From Sphingomonas sp. Mn802worker (GTDB taxonomy: Bacteria > Pseudomonadota > Alphaproteobacteria > Sphingomonadales > Sphingomonadaceae), in contig NZ_AORY01000004.1 in NCBI RefSeq assembly GCF_000382485.1, forward strand, positions 186,001 to 250,000: a stretch of 64,000 bases of DNA, written 5' to 3'. The notes under the pieces are model-generated. The model had not been told where the DNA came from. It ran no database searches and worked only from the letters and a program-made list of their open reading frames with translations. A program made the translations under genes and the position numbers. Of the stretch, positions 9,200 through 18,689 are shown piece by piece. Every line of letters begins with the position of its first letter. Position 1 is the first letter of the stretch.

Positions 9200-9717
9200 G
9201 GTTGTGACAGCGCCTCAAATGGAGAGGCGTGGCGCGCATGCTCGCGCACGCCGCATGGCATCAACCCGCCCTGGAGCGGTAATGCCATCAGATAATCGCC
9301 CGCATAGGGCGAGGCGAAATTGCGCGCGAAATCGGCATCGAAGCCGAAGCGCGCGTAGAAAGCGGGATCGCCCAGCACGAAGCAGAGCACCACACCCTCC
9401 TGCTCCAGCCGATCAAGCCCGGCCTGGATCAGCGCCTCGGCGACGCCTTGCTGACGGTGCGCCGCGGCCACCGCCACGGGTGCCAGCGCCACCGCAGCGA
9501 TCGGCTTGCCCGCGACCGCGACATCCATGCGGCTGAACGCCACCGTCCCGACGAGCGCGCCGGTTTCTTCATCATGGGCGGCGAGCATCAGCACCATGTC
9601 GCCCGCAACACACAGATCGCGAACCAGATCGGCCTCCTCCGCCCGTGCGAAGCTGCTGCGCAGCAGAGCGTCGATCGCGGCGACGTCTGCCCCGCCAGCG
9701 GGTGCGATCGCGATCAT
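9196..9717 (-). CDS. GNAT family N-acetyltransferase
   Basis: A 173-aa acetyltransferase of the GNAT fold. The acetyl-CoA loop is seen as [20 protein letters not shown], and the late strand as [21 protein letters not shown], typical of the YhbS/PA4866-like group. The frame is open well upstream, but the first ATG that fits the fold is at 9715-9717 ([16 protein letters not shown]). The substrate cannot be predicted. Its stop overlaps the aroC start, and fabI begins the same - strand run 47 nt upstream. Confidence 0.82.
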
Positions 9718-9764
9718 GCCCGTGTCGCTTGCAGCCTGACCACCGTGCGCGGCGTCGCGAGCAC

Positions 9765-10568
9765 TCACGCCAACGCGATGTCGGGTGCGTCCTCGGCCTT
9801 CATGCCGATGACATTGTAGCCGGCATCGACGTGATGGATCTCGCCCGTCACGCCCGCGGCGAGGTCGGACAACAGGTACAACCCTGCGCCGCCGACATCG
9901 TCGATCGTGACGTTGCGGCGCAGCGGAGAGTTGAGCTCGTTCCACTTCAGAATGTAGCGGAAATCGCCGATGCCGCTCGCCGCCAGCGTCTTGATCGGAC
10001 CGGCCGAGATCGCGTTCACGCGGATGTTCTCCGGCCCCAGATCCATCGCCAGATATTTGACGCTCGTCTCCAGCGCCGCCTTGGCGACGCCCATGACGTT
10101 GTAGTGCGGCACGACCTTCTCCGCGCCGTAATAGCTGAGCGTCAGCAGGCTGCCGCCGTCCGGCATCATCGCGCGCGCGCGCTTCGCCACCGCGACGAAG
10201 CTGTAGGCGGACACGTTCATCGTCAGCAGGAAATTGTCGAGGCTGGTGTCGACATACTTGCCGCGCAATTCGTTCTTGTCGGAGAAGCCGATCGCGTGGA
10301 CGACGAAGTCGAGCGTCGGCCAGTCGGCGGCGAGCGCATCGAACGCTGCGTCCAGCCGCGTCATGTCCGACACGTCGCAGTCGATCAGCTTGCTCGAGCC
10401 GAGCTGCTCGGCGAGCGGACGCACGCGCTTTTCAAGCGATTCACCCTGGTAGGAGAAGGCGAGTTCGGCGCCCGCCTCGCTCAGCTTCTTCGCAATACCC
10501 CATGCGAGCGACCGATCGTTGGCGAGCCCCATGATCAGCCCGCGCTTGCCCGCCATCAATCCGTTCAC
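9765..10568 (-). CDS. fabI: Enoyl-[acyl-carrier-protein] reductase (NADH), FabI
   Basis: Catalyses the last reduction in each fatty-acid elongation round. At 267 aa it is a divergent short-chain dehydrogenase. The cofactor motif GLIMGLANDRSLAWGIA is at the N-terminus, and the catalytic Tyr156-x6-Lys163 lies in HYNVMGVAK. The substrate-loop region GPIKTLAASGIGDF is also conserved. The GTG at 10566-10568 forms a GTGA overlap with the YihY gene stop; an internal ATG four codons later is an alternative start. It is the triclosan-target type of enzyme. Confidence 0.94.
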   Translation of the reverse strand: MNGLMAGKRGLIMGLANDRSLAWGIAKKLSEAGAELAFSYQGESLEKRVRPLAEQLGSSKLIDCDVSDMTRLDAAFDALAADWPTLDFVVHAIGFSDKNELRGKYVDTSLDNFLLTMNVSAYSFVAVAKRARAMMPDGGSLLTLSYYGAEKVVPHYNVMGVAKAALETSVKYLAMDLGPENIRVNAISAGPIKTLAASGIGDFRYILKWNELNSPLRRNVTIDDVGGAGLYLLSDLAAGVTGEIHHVDAGYNVIGMKAEDAPDIALA

Positions 10569-11542
10569 GCCGTCGCCGTCCCTGCTATCATCTTGTCAGC
10601 TGTTCCCTCTACAACCGGTTCGGGCGGTTCCGCCAGTGCCGCGTTCAGATGCGCGCCGAACACGAGGCCAAGCCCGATCAGGTAGAAGAACAACAGCATG
10701 ACGACCACGCCCGCGAGACTCCCGTAGGTCAGGTCGTAACCGCCCAGCTTGGAGAGCACCCACGGCAATCCCGCAGTCATGCTGACCCACCAGAGCGCGG
10801 TAAACAAAGCACCCGGCCATTTGCGATCGTCGCTATGACGATATTTGCTCGGCGTGACTGAGTAGAACAGCATGTACAGCGCGCCGAACATGATCGCGGC
10901 GGGAACGAAGCGGGCGAGGCCCAGCCAGCCGGCAATATTCTCAGCGAACGGAAGCAGACGATAGATGAACTGCTCGGCCGCGGTCAGCATGCCCTGGACG
11001 AAGAACGAGACCAGCGCGACGAACACCGATGCGACGATCGCCAGGCTGAGCCCCAGCCTCGCGCGCCACAGCGACTGCGTCGCGCGCGTACCGTATGCGC
11101 GGCGGAAGATGTCGCGGATCGTCTCGATGAAGCTGCCGACCGTCCACAGTCCGACGAGGCCACCCAGCCACAGCAGCGATCCCGTCCGCGCCTGCAACAC
11201 GTCCGCGATCGGCTTGCGCAACAGCTCGGCCGATTCAGGCGGCAGCACCGACAAGAAGCTCGCCACAGCGCGCTGCGTTTCCGCGCTTTGCCCGACCAGC
11301 GACAGCACCGCCGCCGCCACGATGAAGAAGGGAAATAGCGTCATCAGCGCGAGATAGGCGAGGTTGCCGGCGTGGATGAAACCGTCATTGTAGACGCCAA
11401 GCGCGGCACGCTTCAGCACCTCGAAGAAGGCGCTACCCGGTTTCACCCGCGCATATTCCTTCGACACCATCGCGCGCGCACTGGCGTGGTGACGGGCGCG
11501 GTCTTCGGGCGTCAGCGAGGGCGGGGCATCGACATCAGTCAC
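10565..11542 (-). CDS. YihY/BrkB family inner-membrane protein
   Basis: The 325-aa integral membrane protein matches the YihY/virulence factor BrkB family. After a soluble N-terminus there are about six hydrophobic segments, including LAYLALMTLFPFFIVAAAVL, GSLLWLGGLVGLWTVGSF and VVVMLLFFYLIGLGLVFGAHLNA. The conserved FIHAGNLAYLALMTLFPF and YGSLAGVVVMLLFFY are family hallmarks. The start is GTG at 11542. It lies 5 nt after the DnaJ-like gene and overlaps fabI by 4 nt, so the three are likely one transcript. Molecular function of this family is not established. Confidence 0.9.
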   Translation of the reverse strand: MTDVDAPPSLTPEDRARHHASARAMVSKEYARVKPGSAFFEVLKRAALGVYNDGFIHAGNLAYLALMTLFPFFIVAAAVLSLVGQSAETQRAVASFLSVLPPESAELLRKPIADVLQARTGSLLWLGGLVGLWTVGSFIETIRDIFRRAYGTRATQSLWRARLGLSLAIVASVFVALVSFFVQGMLTAAEQFIYRLLPFAENIAGWLGLARFVPAAIMFGALYMLFYSVTPSKYRHSDDRKWPGALFTALWWVSMTAGLPWVLSKLGGYDLTYGSLAGVVVMLLFFYLIGLGLVFGAHLNAALAEPPEPVVEGTADKMIAGTATA

Positions 11543-11547
11543 TCGAC

Positions 11548-12504
11548 TCAGACGCCCATCGCGTCGCGCGGGTTCCGCTCCTCGGGTGACCAGTCGACGA
11601 CGAACGCCTTCAACGCCGCGTCGTCGGCGGGCAGATCGACCATCAGCGTGACCAACTGATCGCCGCGACCACCACCTTTCTTGTGGAAGCCCTTGCCCTT
11701 CAGGCGCAACACCTTGCCGCTGGTCGCGCCGGGCGCGATCGTCAGCATGACCGGCTTCTCGACCGTGGGTGCCTTCACCGCACCACCCAGCACCGCCTCG
11801 CGCAGGCTGATCGGTAAGTCGAGGCGCACGTCATCGCCCTCGCGCGTGAAGAAACGGTGCGGCACGACCTCGATCGTCACGATCGCGTCGCCGGCGCCGC
11901 CCGGACCGGCCTCACCTTTGCCGGACAGCCGCATCTGCGTGCCATCCTCGACACCCGCGGGCAGTTTCAGATCGATCGTCTTGCCGTCGCCGAGCGTGAT
12001 CCGCTGCGCTGCCATTGCCGCTGCATCGACGAAGGGGACGCGCAGGCGATACTGCACGTTCGCGCCCTTTGCGCGCGGCTGCTGGCGACGGCCAAAACCG
12101 CTGGCGAACCCGCCGCCGCCTGCCTGCCGCCCGCCGAACAGCCCTTCGAAGATGTCGGACATGTCCGCGCCTTCGCCGCCGAAGTCGAACTGCTGACCCT
12201 GAAAGCCGCCGCCCCCCATGCCACCGGGGCCACCCGGACCGCCGGGTCGCCCGCCACCGCCGAAGCCGAACGGTGCGGCAGGATTGCCGTCGCCATCGAT
12301 CTCGCCGCGATCGAAGCGCGCGCGTTTATCCTTGTCGGTCAGCAGGTCGTACGCGCCCGTCACCTGGCTGAACCGCTCGGACGCCTTGGGGTTATCCTTG
12401 TTGCGGTCGGGATGCAGCTCTTTTGCGAGCTTGCGATATGCTTTCTTGATGTCGGCCTCGGACGCGCTCCGCGCGACGCCCAGGGTCTGGTACGGATCGG
12501 CCAT
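11548..12504 (-). CDS. DnaJ/CbpA-type J-domain co-chaperone
   Basis: This 318-aa type-B J-protein stimulates DnaK ATPase. The J-domain occupies residues 1-70 with the HPD motif at 31-33. A glycine/phenylalanine-rich linker follows (about residues 75-135, FGFGGGGRPGGPGGPGG). Next come two C-terminal substrate-binding domains (VEDGTQMRLSGKGEAG; SGKVLRLKGKGFHKKGGG). The four CxxCxGxG zinc repeats of DnaJ itself are missing, so it is CbpA/DnaJ2-like rather than the main DnaJ. It starts with ATG at 12504 and leads into the YihY and fabI genes. Confidence 0.93.
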   Translation of the reverse strand: MADPYQTLGVARSASEADIKKAYRKLAKELHPDRNKDNPKASERFSQVTGAYDLLTDKDKRARFDRGEIDGDGNPAAPFGFGGGGRPGGPGGPGGMGGGGFQGQQFDFGGEGADMSDIFEGLFGGRQAGGGGFASGFGRRQQPRAKGANVQYRLRVPFVDAAAMAAQRITLGDGKTIDLKLPAGVEDGTQMRLSGKGEAGPGGAGDAIVTIEVVPHRFFTREGDDVRLDLPISLREAVLGGAVKAPTVEKPVMLTIAPGATSGKVLRLKGKGFHKKGGGRGDQLVTLMVDLPADDAALKAFVVDWSPEERNPRDAMGV

Positions 12505-12561
12505 CTATTCCCCGTTGAGTGTGTTACCCGACTATGTGGGGCAGGTTGATGATGAGTGCAA

Positions 12562-13464
12562 TCACGCCGGTTCTTCCTGCGCTGGCATCTCCTGGGGGGC
12601 GACGTCGACGCTGACCTCCATCGATTGCGCGCCCGAGCCGAGCACGACGCCGTCGACCGGCGCGATCTCGGCATAGTCGCGTCCGACCGCGACAACGACA
12701 TGGTCGCCCGCCATCCAGATGCCGTTGGTGGGATCGAGCCCGACCCAGCCGTGATCGGGACCGCACCACAGCAGCACCCAGGCGTGTGTCGCGTCGGCGC
12801 CGACCAGCCGCTCCTGACCGGGGGGCGGGAGCGTGCGGATGTAGCCCGAGGCGTAGGCGGCGGGCAGTCCGGCGGCGCGGAGCCCCGTGATCATGATCTG
12901 CGCGAAATCCTGGCACACGCCGCGCCGCTTCGCGAACGCTTCGTGCGGGGGGGTGTCGACCAGAGTCGCGGTCGCGTCGAATGCGAAATCGTGCTGGATC
13001 CGCCGCGCGAGTGCGATGCCGGCTTCCAAGGCACCGCGGCCCGGATCGAGATCGGTCGCGCAATAATCGGCAATGGCCTGGTCGAGCGGGATCAGTGGGG
13101 AGGGGAACAGGTAGTTCGCGGGGCTCGCCGCCGACAGGTCGCTTGATGCGCGCGCGAGCGCGGCGATCTCTCCAAGCGTCGGGTCGCCGGCATCCGGCAT
13201 CGGTACAAGCCGATCAACGCGGACGCGCGCCATCGACTCGATCGTCAGCCGGCGGACCGGCTGCTCAATAACCAGCCGTGTCACATTGGCGAGTCCGGCC
13301 TCCGCGACCGCGGGGTAGGTGCGCCCGAACGGAGTGACGCGGAGCTCATACTGTTCGACGCTCTGCCCCGGCCAGTCAACCGGGCGCAGCCGCAGGTTGC
13401 AGCGCGCGAACTTGACCGCGTTGCCGTAATCGAACCGCGTGACGTGAACGATGTCGTAGATCAC
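12562..13464 (-). CDS. Transglutaminase-like cysteine protease family protein
   Basis: A 300-aa protein with an N-terminal beta-rich bacterial transglutaminase-like domain (MIYDIVHVTRFDYGNAV) and a core papain-like domain. The catalytic triad is visible: Cys184 in RRGVCQDFAQIM, His227 in DATHAWVLLW and Asp244 in LDPTNG. The gene begins with GTG and lies 7 nt after the ATP-grasp/alpha-E gene, so it belongs to the same operon. This partnership recurs widely in bacteria and is thought to process or make an unknown peptide. No substrate is evident here. Confidence 0.92.
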   Translation of the reverse strand: MIYDIVHVTRFDYGNAVKFARCNLRLRPVDWPGQSVEQYELRVTPFGRTYPAVAEAGLANVTRLVIEQPVRRLTIESMARVRVDRLVPMPDAGDPTLGEIAALARASSDLSAASPANYLFPSPLIPLDQAIADYCATDLDPGRGALEAGIALARRIQHDFAFDATATLVDTPPHEAFAKRRGVCQDFAQIMITGLRAAGLPAAYASGYIRTLPPPGQERLVGADATHAWVLLWCGPDHGWVGLDPTNGIWMAGDHVVVAVGRDYAEIAPVDGVVLGSGAQSMEVSVDVAPQEMPAQEEPA

Positions 13465-13471
13465 GTCGTGC

Positions 13472-15955
13472 TCACGCCAGCGTCAGGCCGCTGGCGCGCA
13501 ACGGCTCCGCACCTTGCAGGAAGTATCGCCGCGCGACCGCGTCGGAGATGCGCGCCAGCCGCCGCTCGACCTCGGCGAGCAGGTCGGCATCGATCGTCGC
13601 GGCGCGCGCGGTTGCGACCAGCGCCTTCAACTCGGTCGCCTCGACCTGCTGCGGCTCGGCCATGCCGTCGTCACCCAGCACCGGAAGCGCCGAAAGATGC
13701 TCGCCGATCGCTTCGACCTGGAACGCCAGCGCGCGCGGGTTGCCGGGGTCGAGCAGCACAAGGTCGATCGCGGGCACGCGCGCGACCCCGGTCAGGTAGC
13801 GCTGGCGATAGCTGATCTGGCTGTTGGCGAGGTCAAGCAGCGTCGACACGTCGTCCTGGCTACCGCCCACCATGCCGAAGCCACGCGCCGCACGGACGAT
13901 CGCCCCCGCGCGCTCGATCCGGCGGCCGAGATCGTGGAACCGCCATGACGCGGTGCGCCCCATATGCTCGGCCGACAGGCCAGCGATCGCGGCGTAGCGG
14001 CGCTGGAGCGAGCCGGTGCGGTCGAGCATGCCGCGATGCGTCGGGAAGGGCGCGTCGAGCAGGCGCACCATGTCGGCCGACAGCCGGTCGCGGCAGCCGC
14101 CCGCAATACGGTTGGTATGGCCGTTGATCGTGCGCACCGATTGCCACTCGTGCGCCTCCATCGCGGTGCGCGCGAACTGCGTCAGGTCCGTACGACGCAA
14201 TGTCGGCGGGGCAGGGGCGGCTCCGCTTGCGACAATCTCCGACACCAGGCGCGCCACCGTGTCGAGCCCGAGCGCCGCGCCTGCATCTGCGTCGATCGAA
14301 TTCCCAAGCATCACGCGGATTGCGGTCAGCAGCGCCTCGCCACGCTCCAGATAACGACCTAGCCAGAAGAAATTGTCGGCGACGCGGCTCGGCAGCGTAC
14401 CGGGATTGCGCCGGATCTGCTGCGTGTTGATCGCGGGCAGCAGTGACAGCGTCGGCACCGGCTCGGGCCCATGGACGCAGACATCGGCCGACCACATGCC
14501 TTCGCCCATCACCGCGGCGCGATTGTCGGGGTGCTCGCCAATTCGCGCGAAGCCGCCGGGCATCACCTGCCAGCGCCCCTCGCCATCGCGCGCGGCAAAG
14601 ACGCGCAACGTGAACGGGCGCGGCACCAGCGCGTCGCCGACGACCACCGGCATGGTCGACAGCCTGACCACCTCCTGCCCGACATAATCCTGCGGGCGTC
14701 GGTCGAGGTCGGCGAGGAAGCGCGCGCGTGCGTCCTCGTCCATGTCGCCGCCCGCAACCGTCCGCTCACCCGGCAAACCGAGCGTCGCGCTGCCGAAGGC
14801 GGAGGAGAGCAGCATCGAGCGATGCTCCTCCGCGACGTGGGCGCATTCGGACGGCTGCCCGCACCACCAGGTCGCGATCTGCGGCAGGCGCAGCTCGTCG
14901 CCCGTCAGACGGGTGCACAGCTGCGGCAGGAATGCGCCGATCGCGGCACTCTCCAGCACGCCTGCGCCCGGTGCGTTGGCGAGCACGACGTTCCCGGCCG
15001 CATAGGCGTCGATCAGTCCGGGGACGCCGATCTGCGAATGGCTGTCGAATGCCAATGGATCAAGCAGTCGCGGATCAACACGGCGCCACAACGCATCGAT
15101 CCGCTTCAGCCCCGCAATCGTGCGGACATAGACCTTGTCCTCCAGCGCGGCGAGGTCGTCGCCCTCGACCAGCAGCAATCCCAGATAGCGCGCCAGATGC
15201 GCCTGTTCGGGATAGCTGGTGTTATACCGCCCGGGGGTAAGCAGCCCGATGCGCGGGTCGCTGCGCCGGCATGCGGCGGCGAGGCCGTCGCGGAATGCGG
15301 CAAAGAAGGAGGCGTGGCGACGTACGTTCAATCGCGCCTGCAATCCGCCGAGCGTGCGGCTGACCGCCAGTCGGTTTTCCAGCGCATAGCCCGCGCCGGT
15401 CGGCATTCGCAGATGATCGGCAAGTACGCGCCACTCGCCCGACGGACCGCGCCCCAGCTCGACCGCGACGAAATGCAGGTGATGACCGCCCGGCGGCGCA
15501 AGTCCCACCAGCGGGCGTGTGAAGTGCGGGCTGCCCGTCACCAGCGCCGCGGGCAGGTGCCCGCGCGAGACGAGATTGCCGGGTCCGTAAAGGTCGCCGA
15601 GGATCAGCTCGAGCAGGTCGGCGCGCTGGACGACGCCACGCTCGATATGCTGCCATTCGTCGTTGTCGATCAGCATCGGCACCGGCGACAAGGGCCACGG
15701 CCGCTCGTTCGCCTCGCCGATGACGCGGAAGCCGGTGCCGATGTCGACCGAATGCCGCTGCACCCGTTCGCGCGCATGGCCTAGGTTGTCGCCTGCAACT
15801 GCGGCGAGCTCCTCCAGCATCGCGGTCCAGGCAAGGTCGGGCGAGCCGCACAGCACGTCAGCGCCGCCGGCGGTCGCGCAATAATCGCCGACCCAGCGGC
15901 GCGCATGGGTGCCGGCGTCGAACAAGGCGGGTTGTGTCGCCAATCCAGTCCCCAA
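13472..15955 (-). CDS. Circularly permuted ATP-grasp protein fused to alpha-E domain
   Basis: An 827-aa fusion. The N-terminal 470 residues are a circularly permuted type-2 ATP-grasp domain: GTGFRVIGEANERPWPLSPVP, LTPGRYNTSYPEQAHLARYLG, LVEGDDLAALEDKVYVRT, and PLAFDSHSQIGVPGLIDAY. The C-terminal 330 residues, from SRVADNFFWLGRYLERGEAL, are the all-helical alpha-E domain (ARRxERAGAIVRAARG-like helices). In many bacteria these are two adjacent genes; here they are one. The start is TTG at 15955. ATP-grasp enzymes form amide or thioester bonds, so a peptide ligase role with the neighbouring transglutaminase is likely but unproven. Confidence 0.92.
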   Translation of the reverse strand: MGTGLATQPALFDAGTHARRWVGDYCATAGGADVLCGSPDLAWTAMLEELAAVAGDNLGHARERVQRHSVDIGTGFRVIGEANERPWPLSPVPMLIDNDEWQHIERGVVQRADLLELILGDLYGPGNLVSRGHLPAALVTGSPHFTRPLVGLAPPGGHHLHFVAVELGRGPSGEWRVLADHLRMPTGAGYALENRLAVSRTLGGLQARLNVRRHASFFAAFRDGLAAACRRSDPRIGLLTPGRYNTSYPEQAHLARYLGLLLVEGDDLAALEDKVYVRTIAGLKRIDALWRRVDPRLLDPLAFDSHSQIGVPGLIDAYAAGNVVLANAPGAGVLESAAIGAFLPQLCTRLTGDELRLPQIATWWCGQPSECAHVAEEHRSMLLSSAFGSATLGLPGERTVAGGDMDEDARARFLADLDRRPQDYVGQEVVRLSTMPVVVGDALVPRPFTLRVFAARDGEGRWQVMPGGFARIGEHPDNRAAVMGEGMWSADVCVHGPEPVPTLSLLPAINTQQIRRNPGTLPSRVADNFFWLGRYLERGEALLTAIRVMLGNSIDADAGAALGLDTVARLVSEIVASGAAPAPPTLRRTDLTQFARTAMEAHEWQSVRTINGHTNRIAGGCRDRLSADMVRLLDAPFPTHRGMLDRTGSLQRRYAAIAGLSAEHMGRTASWRFHDLGRRIERAGAIVRAARGFGMVGGSQDDVSTLLDLANSQISYRQRYLTGVARVPAIDLVLLDPGNPRALAFQVEAIGEHLSALPVLGDDGMAEPQQVEATELKALVATARAATIDADLLAEVERRLARISDAVARRYFLQGAEPLRASGLTLA

Positions 15956-16034
15956 GCGGTGCGCCGGGTGATCTAGGTCAAGCGGGTCATCAACACAAAG
16001 GGAAAGCGCGCCTCGACTGGTCCGGCTGCGTTGG

Positions 16035-17081
16035 TCAGGCGGCGCGACCGCCCGCGACCTGCTCCGCCGGGACGATCGTCGTCTCGGCCTGGAACCCCAG
16101 CGTCGCGCGGCCGTGCACCGGACCCGCGATGTCGGCGACGAGGTAGAGCGGGCGTCGCTTTGCCTCGATGTAGAGCCGGCCGAGATACTCTCCGATCATG
16201 CCGAGCACGAACATCTGGATCGAGCTCAGCACGACGACGACGAGCATGGTCGAGGTCCAGCCCTGCACCCGGTCGCCGGCGAAATAGCCCCACGCGATGT
16301 AGAACAGCAGCAGCAGCGAGACGCCGGCGAGCACCACCGACAGATGGCTCGCCCAGCGAAGCGGTGCGGTGGAGAAGCCGGTCACCGCGTCGAGTGCCAG
16401 CCGCACCATCTTGCCGAGCGGGTAGTTGGTCTCACCCGCGTGCCGTTCCGCGCGGTCGTAGGGGAAGGGCACCTGACGGAAGCCCACCCAGGCGACCATG
16501 CCGCGGATGAAGCGCGCCTGTTCGGGCAGCGACAGCAGTGCGTCGAGTGCACGACGCGTCATCAGGCGGAAATCGCCGGTGTCGAGCGGGATCGGGGTAT
16601 CGGTGACGCGGTCGAGCACGCGGTAGAAAGCGGCGGCGGTCGCCTTCTTGAACAGCGTCTCGCCCTGGCGCTTGCGGCGCACCGCATAGACGACATCGGC
16701 GCCCTCGCGCGCCATCGCCTCGCACATGTCACCCAGAAGCTCGGGCGGATCCTGCAGATCGGCGTCGATGATGAGGATATACTGGCCCGAGCAAAGGTCG
16801 AGCCCAGCGGTCAGCGCCAGCTGGTGCCCGTGATTGCGCGACAGGTTGACCGCCACGACGTGGTTGTCCTCGCTCGCCAGCCGCTGCATCGCCACCCAGC
16901 TGCCGTCGCGCGATCCGTCGTTGATCAGCACGATCTCGTGATCGTCGCCGACGACGCCGCGCACCGCCGCCGATACGCGCGCGTGAAGCAGCGGCAGCGT
17001 CGCCTCTTCGTTGTAGCACGGAATGACGACCGAGATGGCGGGACGGCGGGTGACGGTGTGGCTTGCGAGCGGGCGGGACAT
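16035..17081 (-). CDS. Family 2 glycosyltransferase (DPM1/GtrB-like)
   Basis: A 348-aa membrane-linked glycosyltransferase. The GT-A nucleotide-sugar fold is seen in ISVVIPCYNEEATLPLL, LINDGSRDGSW, and the metal-binding IIDADLQDPPELL. Near the C-terminus two hydrophobic segments (LSVVLAGVSLLLLFYIAWGYF; TMLVVVVLSSIQMFVLGMIGEYLGRLYIE) anchor it, as in polyprenyl-phosphate glycosyltransferases. The ATG at 17081 is preferred over an upstream in-frame codon because MSRPLASH leads directly into the fold. It probably transfers a sugar to undecaprenyl phosphate; the sugar is not predictable. Confidence 0.9.
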   Translation of the reverse strand: MSRPLASHTVTRRPAISVVIPCYNEEATLPLLHARVSAAVRGVVGDDHEIVLINDGSRDGSWVAMQRLASEDNHVVAVNLSRNHGHQLALTAGLDLCSGQYILIIDADLQDPPELLGDMCEAMAREGADVVYAVRRKRQGETLFKKATAAAFYRVLDRVTDTPIPLDTGDFRLMTRRALDALLSLPEQARFIRGMVAWVGFRQVPFPYDRAERHAGETNYPLGKMVRLALDAVTGFSTAPLRWASHLSVVLAGVSLLLLFYIAWGYFAGDRVQGWTSTMLVVVVLSSIQMFVLGMIGEYLGRLYIEAKRRPLYLVADIAGPVHGRATLGFQAETTIVPAEQVAGGRAA

Positions 17082-17167
17082 GGCCGCTCGGGTAAAGCAC
17101 CGTTGCCACGAACGCAAAGGCGCGCGTGCGGCTTGCCCCGCCCCGCGCGCCGTTCGTCAGATGCGGA

Positions 17168-18601
17168 TCAGCCCGCGACCACCAGCTTCACCAGCATGCC
17201 CGGCGTCAGCCGGGCGTCGTCGGCAAGGCCGTTGAGTGTCAGGAACCGCTCGCGCTGGTAAGTTGGATATGCCATCTGCCGCGAAAGGCTGTCGACCGTG
17301 TCGCCCGCCTTGATGGTGGCGATGCGGATGCGCTTGCCTTTGATCGCAGCAGCTTCGGTGGCGCTCATTGGTGCGAGGCTCTCGATCAGCGGCGTGAACG
17401 CGCCGATGCCCGATCCACGCGGCGTGACCAGCGTGAAATTGTAAGTAGCGGACAGGAAGCGGTAGGCGACGATCGTCGCGTCGACCGCGCGCCCGTTCGC
17501 CGACGCGCTGACGGTCGACCAGGCGTAATCCACGCCGTTGGCGCGTCCGGTGCGCACCTCGCCGCCGGCGGAAGCGCCGAGACTGGAGAAGCGTTGGGTG
17601 ATGAAGCCGGGCAGGTCGCTGGTCGCCGCGGCGGTGCGGAACTGCGCCTGTCCGCCGCTGCCCGACACGGTAACTGCATCGGTGCCGTTGTTGATCTGAT
17701 ATCCCGCGGGTGCGGTGAAGCGGATGCGTAAGCCGGGATGGAGGAACGTCTGCCCGTCGATCACACCCTGCGCCGGATCGTCGTCATAGCGCAGCCCGTC
17801 GAGCCGGCGCAGAAAAGCGATATCCTGCTGCGCCGGCGGCTCAGTGCGGCCCGTCGCCTGCGCCAGCGCACGCGCGCGGCGAATACGGTCAATGCCGTTC
17901 GGGTGCGTCGAGGCCCAGGTCGGCACTGCATTGGCATCGCGACCGGCAACGCGCGCCTGCAACGTCGTCTCGTCGTTCAACTGCGCCAGCATGTCGGCCG
18001 CGGCATAGGGATCGTAGCCCGCGGCAGTGATGTACTTCACGCCCAGCCCGTCGGCGGCATATTCCTGATCGCGACCATATTTGAGCGTGTACAGCCCGGC
18101 CGCCTGCTGTGCTCCCTTGCCGACCAATTGCCCCAGCGCACCGTTGCCCGCGACCGCACCGACGACGCCGGCGAGCAGCCCGCCGAGCGACGCGGTTCGG
18201 TTGCGTCCGGCCGAGTGGCGCGCGGCGACGTGCCCGACCTCGTGCCCCATCACCGAGGCGAGTTCGGCCTCCGAGTTCATCAGCGCCATCAGCTGCCGCG
18301 TGACGTAGACATAGCCGCCGGGGATCGCGAACGCATTCTCGACCGGCGAGTTGAGCAAGGTGACGGTAAAGTCGCCCTGCGCGTTCGACAGCCCGGACTG
18401 CACCGCAACGCGCTTGCCGACCTGCTCGACATAGGCGGCCTGCGGACCGTCATAGGCGCCGCCGAACTCGGCCAACAGCTGAGGGTTCGCCTGTGCGCCC
18501 TGTGCCTTGTCGGTGGCGGAGATGGACTGGGCCGCAACAGGCGTCGCGGTCGTGGCGATGGTGCCCGCGGCGAGCGCGGTGGCGGCAAGCAGATAACGCA
18601 T
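17168..18601 (-). CDS. Secreted M48 family zinc metalloprotease with LysM-like C-terminus
   Basis: A 477-aa periplasmic protease of the BepA/LoiP-like M48 group, with a role in envelope protein quality control inferred from the family. A signal peptide (MRYLLAATALAAGTIATTATPVAAQ) is followed by the zinc site HEVGH at residues 120-124, with the third ligand in QEYAADGLG. The last 50 residues (IKAGDTVDSLSRQM, FLTLNGL, LTPGMLVKLV) resemble a LysM fold that may bind peptidoglycan. The frame is open far upstream, but the signal peptide fixes the ATG at 18599-18601. Confidence 0.92.
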   Translation of the reverse strand: MRYLLAATALAAGTIATTATPVAAQSISATDKAQGAQANPQLLAEFGGAYDGPQAAYVEQVGKRVAVQSGLSNAQGDFTVTLLNSPVENAFAIPGGYVYVTRQLMALMNSEAELASVMGHEVGHVAARHSAGRNRTASLGGLLAGVVGAVAGNGALGQLVGKGAQQAAGLYTLKYGRDQEYAADGLGVKYITAAGYDPYAAADMLAQLNDETTLQARVAGRDANAVPTWASTHPNGIDRIRRARALAQATGRTEPPAQQDIAFLRRLDGLRYDDDPAQGVIDGQTFLHPGLRIRFTAPAGYQINNGTDAVTVSGSGGQAQFRTAAATSDLPGFITQRFSSLGASAGGEVRTGRANGVDYAWSTVSASANGRAVDATIVAYRFLSATYNFTLVTPRGSGIGAFTPLIESLAPMSATEAAAIKGKRIRIATIKAGDTVDSLSRQMAYPTYQRERFLTLNGLADDARLTPGMLVKLVVAG

Positions 18602-18689
18602 GATGTTCCTCCCGATCCGGTCACAATGCGGGAGGAGGCTGGAGGGTTGCAAGCGGCAGGCGCGGTCCTCACGCGCCTGCCTGTGGGCT

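Noticed and set aside
14471..15784. 437-aa open frame opposite the ATP-grasp gene
   Set aside because: Antisense shadow with no start signal or recognisable domain.
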